The notes: generated by a model from the letters alone, not told the origin. A DNA stretch of 64,000 nt from Roseovarius aestuarii (GCF_019966515.1 NZ_JAIMIB010000001.1:1-64000), one strand, 5' to 3'; positions 1 through 9,233 are shown, counted from the stretch's first letter. Made by a program: numbers and translations.

Positions 1-2042
1 ATGCCCAGCACAAAATTCTTGCCCAGATCGGTGCCCGCCAGGGTGCGTTGCAATTCCTGGCCAAGATCCTGCGTGCCGATAAAGGCCGCGATGATCACCA
101 TGAAGAATGCGAACATGATCGCCTGGTTGAACCCGACCGCCATCGTGGGCAGCGCTAGCGGCAGCTGTACGCTCAGCAGCTTTTGCCGCTTGGTAGCACC
201 AGACATATCCGCGGCCTCGGTCATTTCCGGCGGTACCGTACGCAACCCTTCGATGGTGTATCGGGTCAGCGGCACGGTGGTGAAGATCACGATCGACAGC
301 ACAACCGTCACGTCCGAGACACCAAAGAGCATGATCGCCGGCAGCAGGTAGATGAAGCTCGGGAAGGTCTGCGCCGTGTCGCACAAAAGCAGGATGCGGG
401 TCGACCACTTGTCGCTACGTGATGCGAAGATGCCCAGCGGAATACCAATGAACATTGACAGGATCACCGCCGAGATCACGGAATAGAGCGTGATCACCGA
501 CCGGTCCCACCAGCCACTGAACGCAACGATGGTAAAAAAGATCGCGGCAAAGATCGCCGGGCGCTTGCCCCCGAGCCAATAGGCGAAAGAGATAACCAGC
601 AGGATAAAGGCAGGCGTCGGGATATAGAGAAGCGCGTTGCGGAACGGGATCAGCACCCAGACATTGAGCACATACCGCATCTGTCCGGTAATCCATTGAA
701 CCGCATCAATCGCCAGAAAGCCCTTGATGATGGCGTCCATTTCTCTGCCCATCGACAAGGATTGTTTGCGGCCAACTTCATTCAGGATACCAATGAATTG
801 AGCAATAATAAGAAAGCCCATAAAGCCGACGACAGCGGCCACCAGATACTTGTGTTGCACAAACCAGGATGTGCCACGCTCGTGATGCTCGGGCAGTTTC
901 ACCACCCAGGCTTTGGAAAACCGGTCCAGCATCACCGCAACCAGCACGATGGTGACCCCGATCTCGAACGACCGACCCAGTTTGAAGCTGTTCATCATCG
1001 CCAGAAGTTTGCCGCCCAGACCGGGCATGCCGATAAATGCGGTCAGAACCACCATCGCCAGACATAACATGATCACCTGGTTGACACCCACAAGGATCTC
1101 GGTCCGGGCCGAGGGGATGTAGACCTTGGTCAACATCTGCCACCGGGTCGAGCCGGACATTTTCCCTGCCTCGACGATCTCGGGCGAGACCTTCTTGAGG
1201 CCAAGCGCCGTCATCAGAACCATCGGCGGAATGGCGTAGATCGTAGTGGCAATCGCCCCAGCCGTCGGGCCAACCTTGAAAAAGATCACGGCGGGCAGCA
1301 GATAGGTGAAGAACGGGATGGTCTGCAGAATGGCAAGAAACGGTTTGACCGCCCGGTCGAACCAACCCCATTTCCACGCAGCGATGCCCATCAGCAATCC
1401 GATAAAGAACGCCAATGGCGCCGCAACCGCGAGGACCGACAGCGTTTGCATCGCAATCTTCCACTGGCCCACCATCGCGGTCCAGACGAAGGTACCGCCG
1501 CCCAACAGGGCAAATTTCCAGCCGCCAAGGTAATAGCCGATCACGGCGGCAACGGCGGCGACGCAGGACCAGGGCAACGGGCCGATAAAGGGCCAGCGAT
1601 GCTTGCCTTCCAGCAAGTTTGCGGTCAGCCCCAGCATAAAGTCGAGCGGCCCTTCAGCAAACCAGCGGGTCAGTACCGTCAGTTTCAGATCATCAATCAA
1701 AAAGCTAAAGAAGGCGTCCAGCCAGTCGGCCAGCGGCGGGATCATCGCTTCGGGTAGCCGTATCAGCGCCTCGGGCAACACCCCGAATGCCCGGGCAATC
1801 ACCATCAACGTCGCGATTGCAACCAAACCACGTACCATCGACGAAGCTGAAACCGCGAAGACAACAGCGCATAAGAGCAGTGGCTGCAACACCTGGAACA
1901 CGGCCCATTTCGGCAACAGCCAGATATCGAATATGCCAAGAAAAGTAAGCGCCGCAAATCCGATTGCAGCAGCACCCAGCCCGATCAGAATCTGTTTGCG
2001 ATTGCCGTCCGACGCGACAGGGGATGTGTCCAGGACAGCCAT
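1..2042 (-). CDS. Betaine/quaternary-amine ABC transporter permease, two fused permease domains (partial, C-terminus beyond left edge)
   Basis: Inner-membrane permease of a glycine-betaine/proline-type (ProU-like) ABC importer. Translating the minus strand from the ATG at 2042 gives an uninterrupted frame of about 680 codons that leaves the window still open. It has two successive blocks of hydrophobic helices. Each block holds a permease EAA-like loop: first around VSPEIVEAGKMSGSTRWQML, then around VPPEMTEAADMSGATKRQKL. The two permease halves are therefore fused in one polypeptide, an arrangement known for marine alphaproteobacterial betaine/TMAO-type systems. The ATPase gene lies directly upstream; its TGA and this ATG are separated by one base, so they are co-transcribed and probably translationally coupled. 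The substrate-binding protein is not in the window and may lie beyond the left edge. Betaine, choline and TMAO (TmoW-like) cannot be told apart here. Confidence 0.88.
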   Translation of the reverse strand, partial: MAVLDTSPVASDGNRKQILIGLGAAAIGFAALTFLGIFDIWLLPKWAVFQVLQPLLLCAVVFAVSASSMVRGLVAIATLMVIARAFGVLPEALIRLPEAMIPPLADWLDAFFSFLIDDLKLTVLTRWFAEGPLDFMLGLTANLLEGKHRWPFIGPLPWSCVAAVAAVIGYYLGGWKFALLGGGTFVWTAMVGQWKIAMQTLSVLAVAAPLAFFIGLLMGIAAWKWGWFDRAVKPFLAILQTIPFFTYLLPAVIFFKVGPTAGAIATTIYAIPPMVLMTALGLKKVSPEIVEAGKMSGSTRWQMLTKVYIPSARTEILVGVNQVIMLCLAMVVLTAFIGMPGLGGKLLAMMNSFKLGRSFEIGVTIVLVAVMLDRFSKAWVVKLPEHHERGTSWFVQHKYLVAAVVGFMGFLIIAQFIGILNEVGRKQSLSMGREMDAIIKGFLAIDAVQWITGQMRYVLNVWVLIPFRNALLYIPTPAFILLVISFAYWLGGKRPAIFAAIFFTIVAFSGWWDRSVITLYSVISAVILSMFIGIPLGIFASRSDKWSTRILLLCDTAQTFPSFIYLLPAIMLFGVSDVTVVLSIVIFTTVPLTRYTIEGLRTVPPEMTEAADMSGATKRQKLLSVQLPLALPTMAVGFNQAIMFAFFMVIIAAFIGTQDLGQELQRTLAGTDLGKNFVLG

Positions 2043-2043
2043 A

Positions 2044-3072
2044 TCAGCCTTTCCCCAGCAAAACGTCCAGCGCTTCTTGCCGGTTCATCACGCCGATCAA
2101 CTCACCGTGCCGGTTCGCCACTGGCAGTTCATCACGTGGGTCATTCACCAGTTGGCGCGCCATTTGCAGGATCGTGTGCCCTGCCCTCACAGGTTCGCCT
2201 TCGGGGGCGGAGCCATTGACCGGGTTTGCCAGAACGCGGGCGTGTACGACGCGGGATTTTTCAATCTCTTCGGTGAATTTCTCAACATATGGCGTCTGCG
2301 GGTTCAGCACGATCTGGTCGGGTGTATCGCATTGCTCAACCGCGCCGTCCTTCATGATCGCGATCCGGTCGGCCAGACGCAGGGCTTCGTCGAAATCATG
2401 GGTGATGAATACGATGGTCTTGCCCAGCATCTCTTGCAGACGCAGGAATTCATCCTGCATCTCGCGGCGGATAAGCGGATCGAGCGCCGAAAACGGCTCA
2501 TCCAGGAACCAGATATCGGGTTCAATCGCCAGTGACCGGGCAATACCGACGCGCTGTTGCTGGCCACCGCTGAGTTCACGTGGGAAATATTCTTCGCGGC
2601 CCTCAAGCCCGACCAGCTTGATCACCTCCAGCGCGCGTTCGCGCCGGTCGTGCTTGTCCTGCCCGCGCATTTCCAGCGGGAAGGCCACGTTTTCGAGAAC
2701 GGTCCGGTGCGGCAGCAGGCCAAAGGACTGAAACACCATGCCCATCTTGCTGCGTCGCATCTCGATCAGGGCATTCTCATCCATATCCATGATGTTCTCG
2801 CCATCGACTTCGATGGTACCGCCGGTGCTGTCATGCAAGCGCGAAAAGCAGCGAACCAGGGTCGACTTCCCCGATCCCGAAAGCCCCATGATGACCAGCA
2901 TCTCTCCCTTGGTTACTTCAAGCGAGACATCCTTGACGCCAGCGATATACCCGTCGGCGCGGATTTCATCGAAACTGCGTCCGGAAGGCATATCTGCAAG
3001 ATACTGCTTTGGGTTTGGCCCAAACAATTTCCAGGCATTGCGGCATGAAATGACGGGGGTTTCGTCTGACAT
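2044..3072 (-). CDS. Betaine/quaternary-amine ABC transporter ATP-binding protein (ProV-like)
   Basis: Cytoplasmic ATPase of the ProU-type importer whose permease follows immediately. The 342-aa product has Walker A GLSGSGKST near residues 63-71, the ABC signature LSGGQQQRVG near 167-176, Walker B (IWFLDEP) near 187-193 and the switch histidine in FITHDFDEAL. The N-terminal extension (GPNPKQYLADMPSGRSFDEI) is typical of ProV/TmoV-type ATPases. The C-terminus carries about half a CBS-like segment (ELIGVMNRQEALDVL), shorter than the tandem CBS pair of E. coli ProV. The ATG at 3072 fits the start of this extension. The LysR gene lies divergently about 420 bases away and is a candidate regulator. 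The substrate is inferred only to be a quaternary amine. Confidence 0.92.
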   Translation of the reverse strand: MSDETPVISCRNAWKLFGPNPKQYLADMPSGRSFDEIRADGYIAGVKDVSLEVTKGEMLVIMGLSGSGKSTLVRCFSRLHDSTGGTIEVDGENIMDMDENALIEMRRSKMGMVFQSFGLLPHRTVLENVAFPLEMRGQDKHDRRERALEVIKLVGLEGREEYFPRELSGGQQQRVGIARSLAIEPDIWFLDEPFSALDPLIRREMQDEFLRLQEMLGKTIVFITHDFDEALRLADRIAIMKDGAVEQCDTPDQIVLNPQTPYVEKFTEEIEKSRVVHARVLANPVNGSAPEGEPVRAGHTILQMARQLVNDPRDELPVANRHGELIGVMNRQEALDVLLGKG

Positions 3073-3492
3073 CTATTTGTTATTCCCAGTTGAGCGAGCC
3101 GAACTAACGGTGAAATTCAAGACCCGGTTATGAAAGCCCGTACCGTCACGCGGCAGGGACGGACAAGCTTAGCACAGTTACCCGATCCGCCCAAAATCAA
3201 GGCACAGGGCAGATCATCTGACGTCGCGCGACGCCCTTAGATTCCCGAGCCGATTGCCAGCACAGATGCTGTCATTAGTTTTTTGGTTTTCATCCTAACT
3301 CCCCAGTAGCGTTCATTGGAATCCGTACACTGCGGACACCCGGTTTTATGCGATCAAGTATGCCGCAAGTTTTTCCAAAGTGTGATTCTAAAAAGGTTTT
3401 GCTTTGCCCAACAAAAAGTTTGGCAAACTGCATGTGCCGTTGTATTTCTTGACGGTCTGCCTGTCTGTTCATTCCGCCCGAGGCTCTTGCGA
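3073..3492. promoter_or_regulatory. Divergent intergenic region between ProV-like ATPase and LysR regulator
   Basis: About 420 bases without a credible gene between two divergent start codons, so it should hold both promoters. An inverted repeat with arms TTTGCC (3403-3408) and GGCAAA (3422-3427) has AT-rich surroundings and lies about 65-90 bases before the LysR start. Its dyad layout would suit autoregulatory LysR binding, but this is inference. Confidence 0.35.
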
Positions 3493-4422
3493 ATGCTGAA
3501 AAACCGCTCGGCGCTGCCACGACTGGATTATCTGATCACCTTTCAGGTCGCCGCCGAGCTTGAAAGCTTCGCCGCGACCGCCAAGGAGCTGAACGTCAGC
3601 GAGACAGCGATCAGCCGCAAGATGAAACTACTGGAACAGCATTTTGACTGCGCGCTCTTTGTCCGGGGCCACCGGTCGGTGCAGCTGACCGATCACGGCC
3701 GCAAACTGCTTAACGGGATAACCCCGGCGCTAAATGGTATAGCCCGCATTTCGCAGGAAATGATGACCGACCACACCCCCACCACGGTGCGTATGTCGGC
3801 AACCAATTCGGTGTCTTCGCTTTGGCTGATGCCACGCCTGCACAAGTTCCGGCAGGTCAACCGCAACATCACGATCTCGCTGATGTCGAGCGATCTGGAC
3901 ACCGAGTGTCTGACCGACGATTACGATCTGACGATCCTGCGCGGCGACGGCAACTGGCCCGGTTTCGACGCACGGCTGCTATTTGGCGAGACCGTATTTC
4001 CGGTCTGTGCCCCGATCTATCTGGAAAATCATGTGACCATTCCCGACACGAGTGAGTTAATGGATCACGCGCTGATCGAGGTCAGCAACAACCATACCGA
4101 ATGGCTGAACTGGAAAACCTGGCTGGACCGCAAGGGCCACGACCCTGATCTTGTGCGCCATTCGACCTTTGTGAACACCTATCCACTGGCAATACAGGCC
4201 GCGATCGACGGGTTGGGTATCGCCCTGGGCTGGGGGCATTTGGTGGACCATCACCTGCAATCCGGCAGCCTGATCCGGCCTCTGGGATCGGAACTTGTCC
4301 GGACAGATGCCGGCTATTACCTGCTGACCCGGAAAGATCGCAAGCCGCCCGCCGAAGGCGAAGTTGTCGCCAGATGGCTGCTGCAGGAAAGCGCCACGCG
4401 CAAACGGTACCAGTCGGAATAG
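3493..4422 (+). CDS. LysR-family transcriptional regulator (GcvA-like subgroup)
   Basis: DNA-binding regulator of 309 aa. The N-terminal winged HTH covers about residues 10-65 (YLITFQVAAELESFAATAKE ... SETAISRKMKLLEQ), with the usual LysR pattern LFVRGHRSVQLTDHGRKLL. The rest is a periplasmic-binding-protein-like effector domain ending near 300. The frame stays open upstream to 3316, but that 59-codon extension is Cys/Phe-rich and unlike the family. The ATG at 3493 puts the HTH at the expected distance from the N-terminus. It is divergent from the betaine-type ABC operon, so regulation of that operon is plausible but unproven. Confidence 0.9.
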   Translation: MLKNRSALPRLDYLITFQVAAELESFAATAKELNVSETAISRKMKLLEQHFDCALFVRGHRSVQLTDHGRKLLNGITPALNGIARISQEMMTDHTPTTVRMSATNSVSSLWLMPRLHKFRQVNRNITISLMSSDLDTECLTDDYDLTILRGDGNWPGFDARLLFGETVFPVCAPIYLENHVTIPDTSELMDHALIEVSNNHTEWLNWKTWLDRKGHDPDLVRHSTFVNTYPLAIQAAIDGLGIALGWGHLVDHHLQSGSLIRPLGSELVRTDAGYYLLTRKDRKPPAEGEVVARWLLQESATRKRYQSE

Positions 4423-5349
4423 CTATGCGCCCCGCCGGATGAGTACATCCACATGTGCGGCTACGCTGGTGGCCAGCGCATCAAGGTCATAACCGCCTTC
4501 AAGGCTTGTCACCACGCGCCCCTGGCAATGAGTTGCGGCCAGATCGCATATCTTTTCTGTCACCCAGGCAAAGTCATCCTCGGTCAGGCGCATTCCGGCC
4601 AGCGGATCGGCTTGATGTGCATCGAACCCGGCCGAGACGAGGATCAGCTCGGGCGCAAACTCGTCGATCTTGGGCAACACCGCGCCCTCCATGACTTCGC
4701 GGAACTTAATGCTGCCGGTGCCATCGGGCAGCGGCACGTTCAGCACGTTGTTGTCAACGCCGGTTTCATGCGCGTGACCGGTGCCGGGGAAAAGTGGCGA
4801 CTGGTGGGTCGAACAAAAGAGGATGCGGGCGTCGCTCTCGACCAGATCCTGCGTGCCGTTGCCATGATGCACATCGAAATCAACGATGGCGACACGGGAA
4901 AGCCCGTGATGCTCCAGCGCGTGTTTAGCGGCGATGGCGACAGTGCCAAAAAGGCAGAACCCCATCGCGGTCGAGGTCTCGGCGTGATGGCCCGGCGGAC
5001 GACAGGCGACGAAGGCACTCGACACCTCGCCGCGCAACACAAGATCTACAGCCTGCACCGCCCCGCCCGCCGCCCTCTGGGCCGCGGCAAGTGAACCGGG
5101 CGACATGAAGGTATCCCCGTCAAGCTGTGCCCAGCCTTCTGTCGGCGCGGCACCGCGGATCAAGTTGACATATTCCCGCGGATGCACCAGCAGCAGATCA
5201 TCTTCGGCCACCAACGGTGCGTTGACCCTGGTAAGCGCCTTGCCTTCAAGCGCCGCTAATATGCGCTCCAGCCGCGCCACCTGCTCAGGATGGCCCGGCG
5301 GGTTTACATGTTCCAGGCAATCGGGATGGGTCACCAGCGCTGTCGACAT
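4423..5349 (-). CDS. Histone deacetylase / acetylpolyamine amidohydrolase family protein
   Basis: Zinc-dependent deacetylase of the arginase/HDAC fold, 308 aa. Recognisable motifs are the paired histidines in RPPGHHAE (about 118-124), the metal-binding DFDVHHGNG (157-165), the later aspartate in SAGFDAHQADPL, and SLEGGYDL near the C-terminus. Bacterial members act on acetylated small molecules such as polyamines or, less often, proteins; the substrate here is unknown. The start is the ATG at 5349, giving MSTALVTHPDCLEHVNP, the standard family N-terminus; the frame is open further upstream but not family-like. It is divergent from the MscS gene with 96 bases between start codons. Confidence 0.92.
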   Translation of the reverse strand: MSTALVTHPDCLEHVNPPGHPEQVARLERILAALEGKALTRVNAPLVAEDDLLLVHPREYVNLIRGAAPTEGWAQLDGDTFMSPGSLAAAQRAAGGAVQAVDLVLRGEVSSAFVACRPPGHHAETSTAMGFCLFGTVAIAAKHALEHHGLSRVAIVDFDVHHGNGTQDLVESDARILFCSTHQSPLFPGTGHAHETGVDNNVLNVPLPDGTGSIKFREVMEGAVLPKIDEFAPELILVSAGFDAHQADPLAGMRLTEDDFAWVTEKICDLAATHCQGRVVTSLEGGYDLDALATSVAAHVDVLIRRGA

Positions 5350-5445
5350 TCGAATCCTCCGCATCTCTTGATCCAGCAAAGGCCAAGTTTCCGCAACTGT
5401 CCAGCCGGGCTTGTTGCACCCGCCGCCCCATGCCAATGTGCCGGC

Positions 5446-6840
5446 ATGGAACAGGACACGGTTGAGATCGCGCAGGACGCGCAGGAAATCGCACAGGATG
5501 CACAGGAAATTGCCCTGACGCTGTGGGATCAGGCGCAGGTGTTTCTTGATAGCCTGATGCGGCCGTGGAATGCCTATCAGATTGGGATCGCCATCGGGAC
5601 ATTCCTGCTGGCCCATCTGATCGCTCGCTATGTCGGCCCGAAACTGCACCAATGGCTGCGAACCCGCGAAGGCTGGCCCAAGTGGCGCATGCGTCTGGGC
5701 GTCCTACTACACCGTCGCATCCGTCTGATCATCTATGTGCTGATGATCTGGCCGGTCGTCTGGACCATGCGCGAATATACCTGGCCCAGCCGGACCTACC
5801 TGCTGGGTCTTGCGGCCAGCCTTGCGACCGCGTGGCTGGTGATCGCGCTTTTGACGCGGCTCATCGCCAACGGTTTCCTGCGCAGCATCGTGCGCTATGG
5901 CGGCTGGACCTGGGCAACGCTGATCATCCTCAACCTGACGGAAGAGGCCCAGGGCATCCTGGACAGCGCCGCGCTTCATATCGGCGAAACCAGGCTGTCG
6001 CTCTGGCTGATCCTGCAGGGCATTGTGATCATCACATCGCTTTTCGTGCTGGCCCGGTTTCTGTCGCGTACCAGCACTGCCCGGATCAAAAGCAACCAGG
6101 ACATCTCGCCCTCGATGCAGGTGCTGGCGGTCAAGTTCCTGCAGGTGCTGCTATACGGCGCGGCGTTTTTTATCGGACTGCGGGCGGTCGGCTTTGATCT
6201 GACCGGGCTTGCGGTGCTCTCGGGTGCCATCGGTGTTGGCCTTGGTTTCGGTTTGCAAAAGGTGGTCTCGAATCTGGTGTCAGGCGTGATCATCCTGATG
6301 GACAAATCGATCAAGCCGGGTGACGTGATTTCATTGGGTGAAACCTTTGGCTGGATCAATTCGCTGGGTGCGCGCTATGTCTCAGTGGTTACCCGCGACG
6401 GGCGCGAATATCTGATCCCGAACGAAGACCTGATCACCGGTCAGGTGGTCAACTGGTCGCATTCTAACGATTTCGTGCGCCTCGACATCTTTTTCGGCAC
6501 CTCCTACGGCTGCGACCCGCATAACGTGCGCAAGCTGGCGATTGAGGCCGCCAAGGGTGTTGATCGCGTGCTCAGCTTCAAGGCACCGGTCTGCCATATC
6601 GTGGGTTTTGGCGACAGCTCGGTGGATTATATCCTGCGATTCTGGATCTCGGATCCCACAGGGGGGCTGACGAATATCCGTGGCAATGTCTATCTGGCGC
6701 TCTGGGATATCTTCCAGGCCAACAACATCTCGATCCCATTCCCGCAGCGCGAGGTTCGCCTGCTGGACGATGATCTGAACCCCGCTGAAGTTGCCGAAGG
6801 CGAAACAATCGCTGACCCGGTGGAAACAAAGACCACCTGA
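5446..6840 (+). CDS. MscS-family mechanosensitive channel
   Basis: Inner-membrane small-conductance mechanosensitive channel, 464 aa, longer than E. coli MscS because extra N-terminal helices precede the core. The pore-lining helix is a Gly/Ala-rich stretch (LSGAIGVGLGFGLQKVVSNL) followed by the beta-domain motif LMDKSIKPGDVI and a C-terminal cytosolic alpha/beta domain. The ATG at 5446 is chosen because upstream codons run into the divergent deacetylase. A short acidic, Gln-rich N-terminal segment carries a tandem heptad EIAQDAQ twice (about residues 7-20), with the DNA nearly repeated at a 21-base period. The channel is expected to release solutes on hypo-osmotic shock. Confidence 0.92.
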   Translation: MEQDTVEIAQDAQEIAQDAQEIALTLWDQAQVFLDSLMRPWNAYQIGIAIGTFLLAHLIARYVGPKLHQWLRTREGWPKWRMRLGVLLHRRIRLIIYVLMIWPVVWTMREYTWPSRTYLLGLAASLATAWLVIALLTRLIANGFLRSIVRYGGWTWATLIILNLTEEAQGILDSAALHIGETRLSLWLILQGIVIITSLFVLARFLSRTSTARIKSNQDISPSMQVLAVKFLQVLLYGAAFFIGLRAVGFDLTGLAVLSGAIGVGLGFGLQKVVSNLVSGVIILMDKSIKPGDVISLGETFGWINSLGARYVSVVTRDGREYLIPNEDLITGQVVNWSHSNDFVRLDIFFGTSYGCDPHNVRKLAIEAAKGVDRVLSFKAPVCHIVGFGDSSVDYILRFWISDPTGGLTNIRGNVYLALWDIFQANNISIPFPQREVRLLDDDLNPAEVAEGETIADPVETKTT

Positions 6841-7017
6841 GCCGTTGCAGCGCTGCGCCTTTTTGTCACGATATGTTGCAAGCTGATGTTTTTGGCGCAC
6901 AATTGCGCGATGAAACGCCGAGCGTACGCAACCGTTCATTGAAAGTTCATAAATGGATTGTTAACTTATAACTGTGCCCGGCACCGGGGTTTTGACGGTG
7001 CGCCAGAGAGGAGGACA

Positions 7018-7074
7018 ATGTCCTGTCTTTTACTACTGATGCGGCTCCAGCCGCTGACAAAGGGGCGCCGGTAA
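7018..7074 (+). CDS. Possible 18-codon leader ORF translationally coupled to rsfS
   Basis: An ATG at 7018 sits four bases after a near-perfect Shine-Dalgarno (GAGGAGG) and opens an 18-codon frame, MSCLLLLMRLQPLTKGRR. Its TAA overlaps the rsfS ATG in the arrangement TAATG. The rsfS ATG itself has no obvious ribosome site. The peptide could be a coupling leader. Alternatively the true rsfS start lies upstream in the rsfS frame, which is open through FTTDAAPAADKGAPV, and a base is missing or extra near 7020. No known peptide is recognised. Confidence 0.4.
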   Translation: MSCLLLLMRLQPLTKGRR

Positions 7075-7439
7075 TGGCCCCCGCACCGAGCGCAAACAGC
7101 GAAACTCAACTTGCGCGCATTCTTTCCTCACTGACCGAAGACAAGGCTGAAGACGTCGTGGAAATTGACCTGTGCGGCAAATCGGCCATCGGCGACTACA
7201 TGGTCATCTGTTCAGGCCGTTCGACCCGTCAGGTTGCTGCCATTGCCGAAAAGCTTGTCGATCGGCTCAAACATGACCTGGGTGTTCTGGCCAAGGTCGA
7301 GGGTAAGGATACGGGCGACTGGGTGCTGATCGACACTGGCGATGTGATCGTCCATGTCTTCCGCCCCGAGGTTCGCGAGTTCTATCAGCTTGAGAAGATG
7401 TGGCTGCCCGCCGGGCAGGCTGCGGCCTCTCAGGCCTGA
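7074..7439 (+). CDS. rsfS: Ribosome silencing factor RsfS
   Basis: RsfS/YbeB/Iojap family, 121 aa. It binds ribosomal protein uL14 on the 50S subunit and blocks subunit joining under starvation. Family marks are DKAEDVVEIDL, the GDYMVICSGRSTRQV block, KVEGKDTGDWVLIDTGDVIV and the terminal FRPEVREFYQLEKMW. It is followed immediately by rlmH (TGA then ATG with no gap), the widespread rsfS-rlmH pairing. The ATG at 7074 overlaps the stop of an upstream 18-codon ORF with a much better ribosome site, so the true N-terminus is slightly uncertain. Confidence 0.95.
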   Translation: MAPAPSANSETQLARILSSLTEDKAEDVVEIDLCGKSAIGDYMVICSGRSTRQVAAIAEKLVDRLKHDLGVLAKVEGKDTGDWVLIDTGDVIVHVFRPEVREFYQLEKMWLPAGQAAASQA

Positions 7440-7910
7440 ATGCGCGTTCATATCTGCGCTGTGGGCCGGCTTCGCGCCGGGCCCGAGCGTGAGTTGATCG
7501 ATGATTACCTGAAGCGATTCGACCGAACAGGCCGCGCGCTTAGTCTTGGCCCCGCCGCTATACATGAGGTCGAGGACCGCAAAGGCGGCGGCATGCGGGC
7601 CGAAGCTGCGTTGCTGGAGCGTGCGGTACCGGCGGGGGCCGCGATAGTGGCTCTTGATGAACGCGGGCATATCCTTACTTCGCCTAAATTTGCAGCAAAA
7701 TTGACTGGCTGGCGCAATGACGGGTGCGGCGACGTGGCCTTTGTCATCGGAGGTGCCGACGGGCTGGCGGCTGAACTGCGACAGCGTGCCGGTTTCAGTC
7801 TGTCATTCGGGCAGATGGTCTGGCCGCATATGCTGGTGCGGGTCATGCTAGCCGAGCAGCTTTACCGCGCGGCCACGATCCTGAGCGGCAGCCCCTATCA
7901 CCGAAGCTGA
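7440..7910 (+). CDS. rlmH: 23S rRNA (pseudouridine1915-N3)-methyltransferase RlmH
   Basis: SPOUT-class methyltransferase that modifies pseudouridine 1915 of 23S rRNA using S-adenosylmethionine. The product is 156 aa, the usual length. The trefoil-knot SAM site is visible as VALDERGHILTS, FVIGGADGL and the C-terminal SLSFGQMVWPHMLVRVML...EQLYRA, all diagnostic for RlmH. The start codon directly abuts the rsfS stop, so the two genes form one transcription and translation unit. Confidence 0.96.
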   Translation: MRVHICAVGRLRAGPERELIDDYLKRFDRTGRALSLGPAAIHEVEDRKGGGMRAEAALLERAVPAGAAIVALDERGHILTSPKFAAKLTGWRNDGCGDVAFVIGGADGLAAELRQRAGFSLSFGQMVWPHMLVRVMLAEQLYRAATILSGSPYHRS

Positions 7911-8048
7911 ACTCCTCGACCATGCAGGTGACACGCCACCAGACGGGACGTGATCCGCGATATCCGCTTTGCGTTCGCCTGTGAAATCCTGCAATACCCT
8001 TGCATTTGGATGTGCATTCATCGCGACGGGAGCAACGCAGAAATCAAG

Positions 8049-9233
8049 ATGACGATCGGTGACAGCTTCACACTCAACCCAAGCAGCGCCGTGCTGACGC
8101 CCGATGCGCCGGGCCTGCGGGTGCTTGTGGATGGCGTGAGGCGCGGTACATCCATTCTGGCCTCCCAATCCAAGAAGCATCCGATCGAATTGCAGGACAC
8201 CGACAGGCAGTGGCTGATCTGCGAAAGCTCGGGCACAATCGGGCGGCCCAAGGCAATACGCCGCCGCCCGGAAACCTGGATCAAGAGCTTTGACATCAAC
8301 GCCGAGCGATATGGGCTATCCCCGGCAGACACCTATGCCACCTTCGGATCCCTGGGCCATTCACTGACGCTTTTTGCGACCATAGAAGCTTTGAGCCTTG
8401 GCGCAGATATCTGTTCGCTGGACAAGATGGCACCACGGCGGCAGGTCCAGCATCTTGCCGATTCGGCCGTAACGGTAATCTATGCAACGCCCACGCAACT
8501 CACACTTCTGGTGAAAAGCACCGTGGCGACAAAGCGCTCGGCGCTTCCTTCTGTCCAGCATATCTTTTCCGGTGGCGGCAAGCTTGGGGATGAGGTGCGC
8601 GATGCCCTGTGCAGTCTCTTTCCCGCCGCCAGCATCCACGAATTTTTCGGCGCGAGCGAGACCAGTTTCATCACCATTTCCGATGCGAACACGCCTGCGG
8701 GTTCCGTGGGCCTTCCCTATCCTGAAGTCTCTGTGCGGATCGGAGACAGCGCAGGCACTGCGCCGAACGAGACAGGCGAGATCTGGGTATCCAGCCCGTA
8801 TCTGTTTGATGGCTACAATTCGGATACAACCGATGGCATCACACGCTCCGGCGCCTACCTGAGCGTGGGCGACATGGGATATCTGAACGCCGAAGGGTAT
8901 CTTTTTCTTAGGGGCCGTAAGGACCGCATGGTCACTGTCGCCGACAAGAATGTGTTCCCCGAAGAGATCGAGGCGTTCATCGGCCAGATGAAGGGGGTCG
9001 ATCTATGCGCGGTTCTCTCAGTCCCTGACCAGACAAGGGGAAACAGGCTTGTCTGCTTCGTCAAAACCACCAGTACCGGTCTTTCACCGACAACGATACG
9101 CAATCACTGCCGGACACATCTAAGCTCTCACGCGGTTCCGAAAGAGGTCTATTGCAGCGACGCCATGCCCGTGCTCCGATCCGGCAAACCCGACCTGCGC
9201 GCACTCTATGCCGGGCTGGGTTCTGGGCGATGA
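8049..9233 (+). CDS. Short AMP-binding acyl-CoA ligase/adenylating enzyme (YhfT-like)
   Basis: Adenylate-forming enzyme of 394 aa, predicted to activate a carboxylic acid with ATP. The phosphate-binding motif ESSGTIGRPK lies at about residues 59-68, far earlier than the usual 150-200, so most of the canonical N-terminal subdomain is absent. Later motifs are intact: FFGASETS, GEIWVSSPYLF, GDMGYL, the hinge GRKDRMV and the terminal catalytic lysine in LRSGKPD. The ATG at 8049 is the first credible start; the upstream open frame is Cys-rich. It overlaps the thiolase gene by ATGA. The pair, beside a BioY-type transporter, resembles yhfT-yhfS of Bacillus subtilis. The substrate is unknown; a medium-chain or dicarboxylic acid is possible. 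Confidence 0.82.
   Translation: MTIGDSFTLNPSSAVLTPDAPGLRVLVDGVRRGTSILASQSKKHPIELQDTDRQWLICESSGTIGRPKAIRRRPETWIKSFDINAERYGLSPADTYATFGSLGHSLTLFATIEALSLGADICSLDKMAPRRQVQHLADSAVTVIYATPTQLTLLVKSTVATKRSALPSVQHIFSGGGKLGDEVRDALCSLFPAASIHEFFGASETSFITISDANTPAGSVGLPYPEVSVRIGDSAGTAPNETGEIWVSSPYLFDGYNSDTTDGITRSGAYLSVGDMGYLNAEGYLFLRGRKDRMVTVADKNVFPEEIEAFIGQMKGVDLCAVLSVPDQTRGNRLVCFVKTTSTGLSPTTIRNHCRTHLSSHAVPKEVYCSDAMPVLRSGKPDLRALYAGLGSGR

Noticed and set aside
1603-2535. 310-codon plus-strand ORF across the permease/ATPase junction
   Set aside because: Spans two real minus-strand genes and has no recognisable domain.
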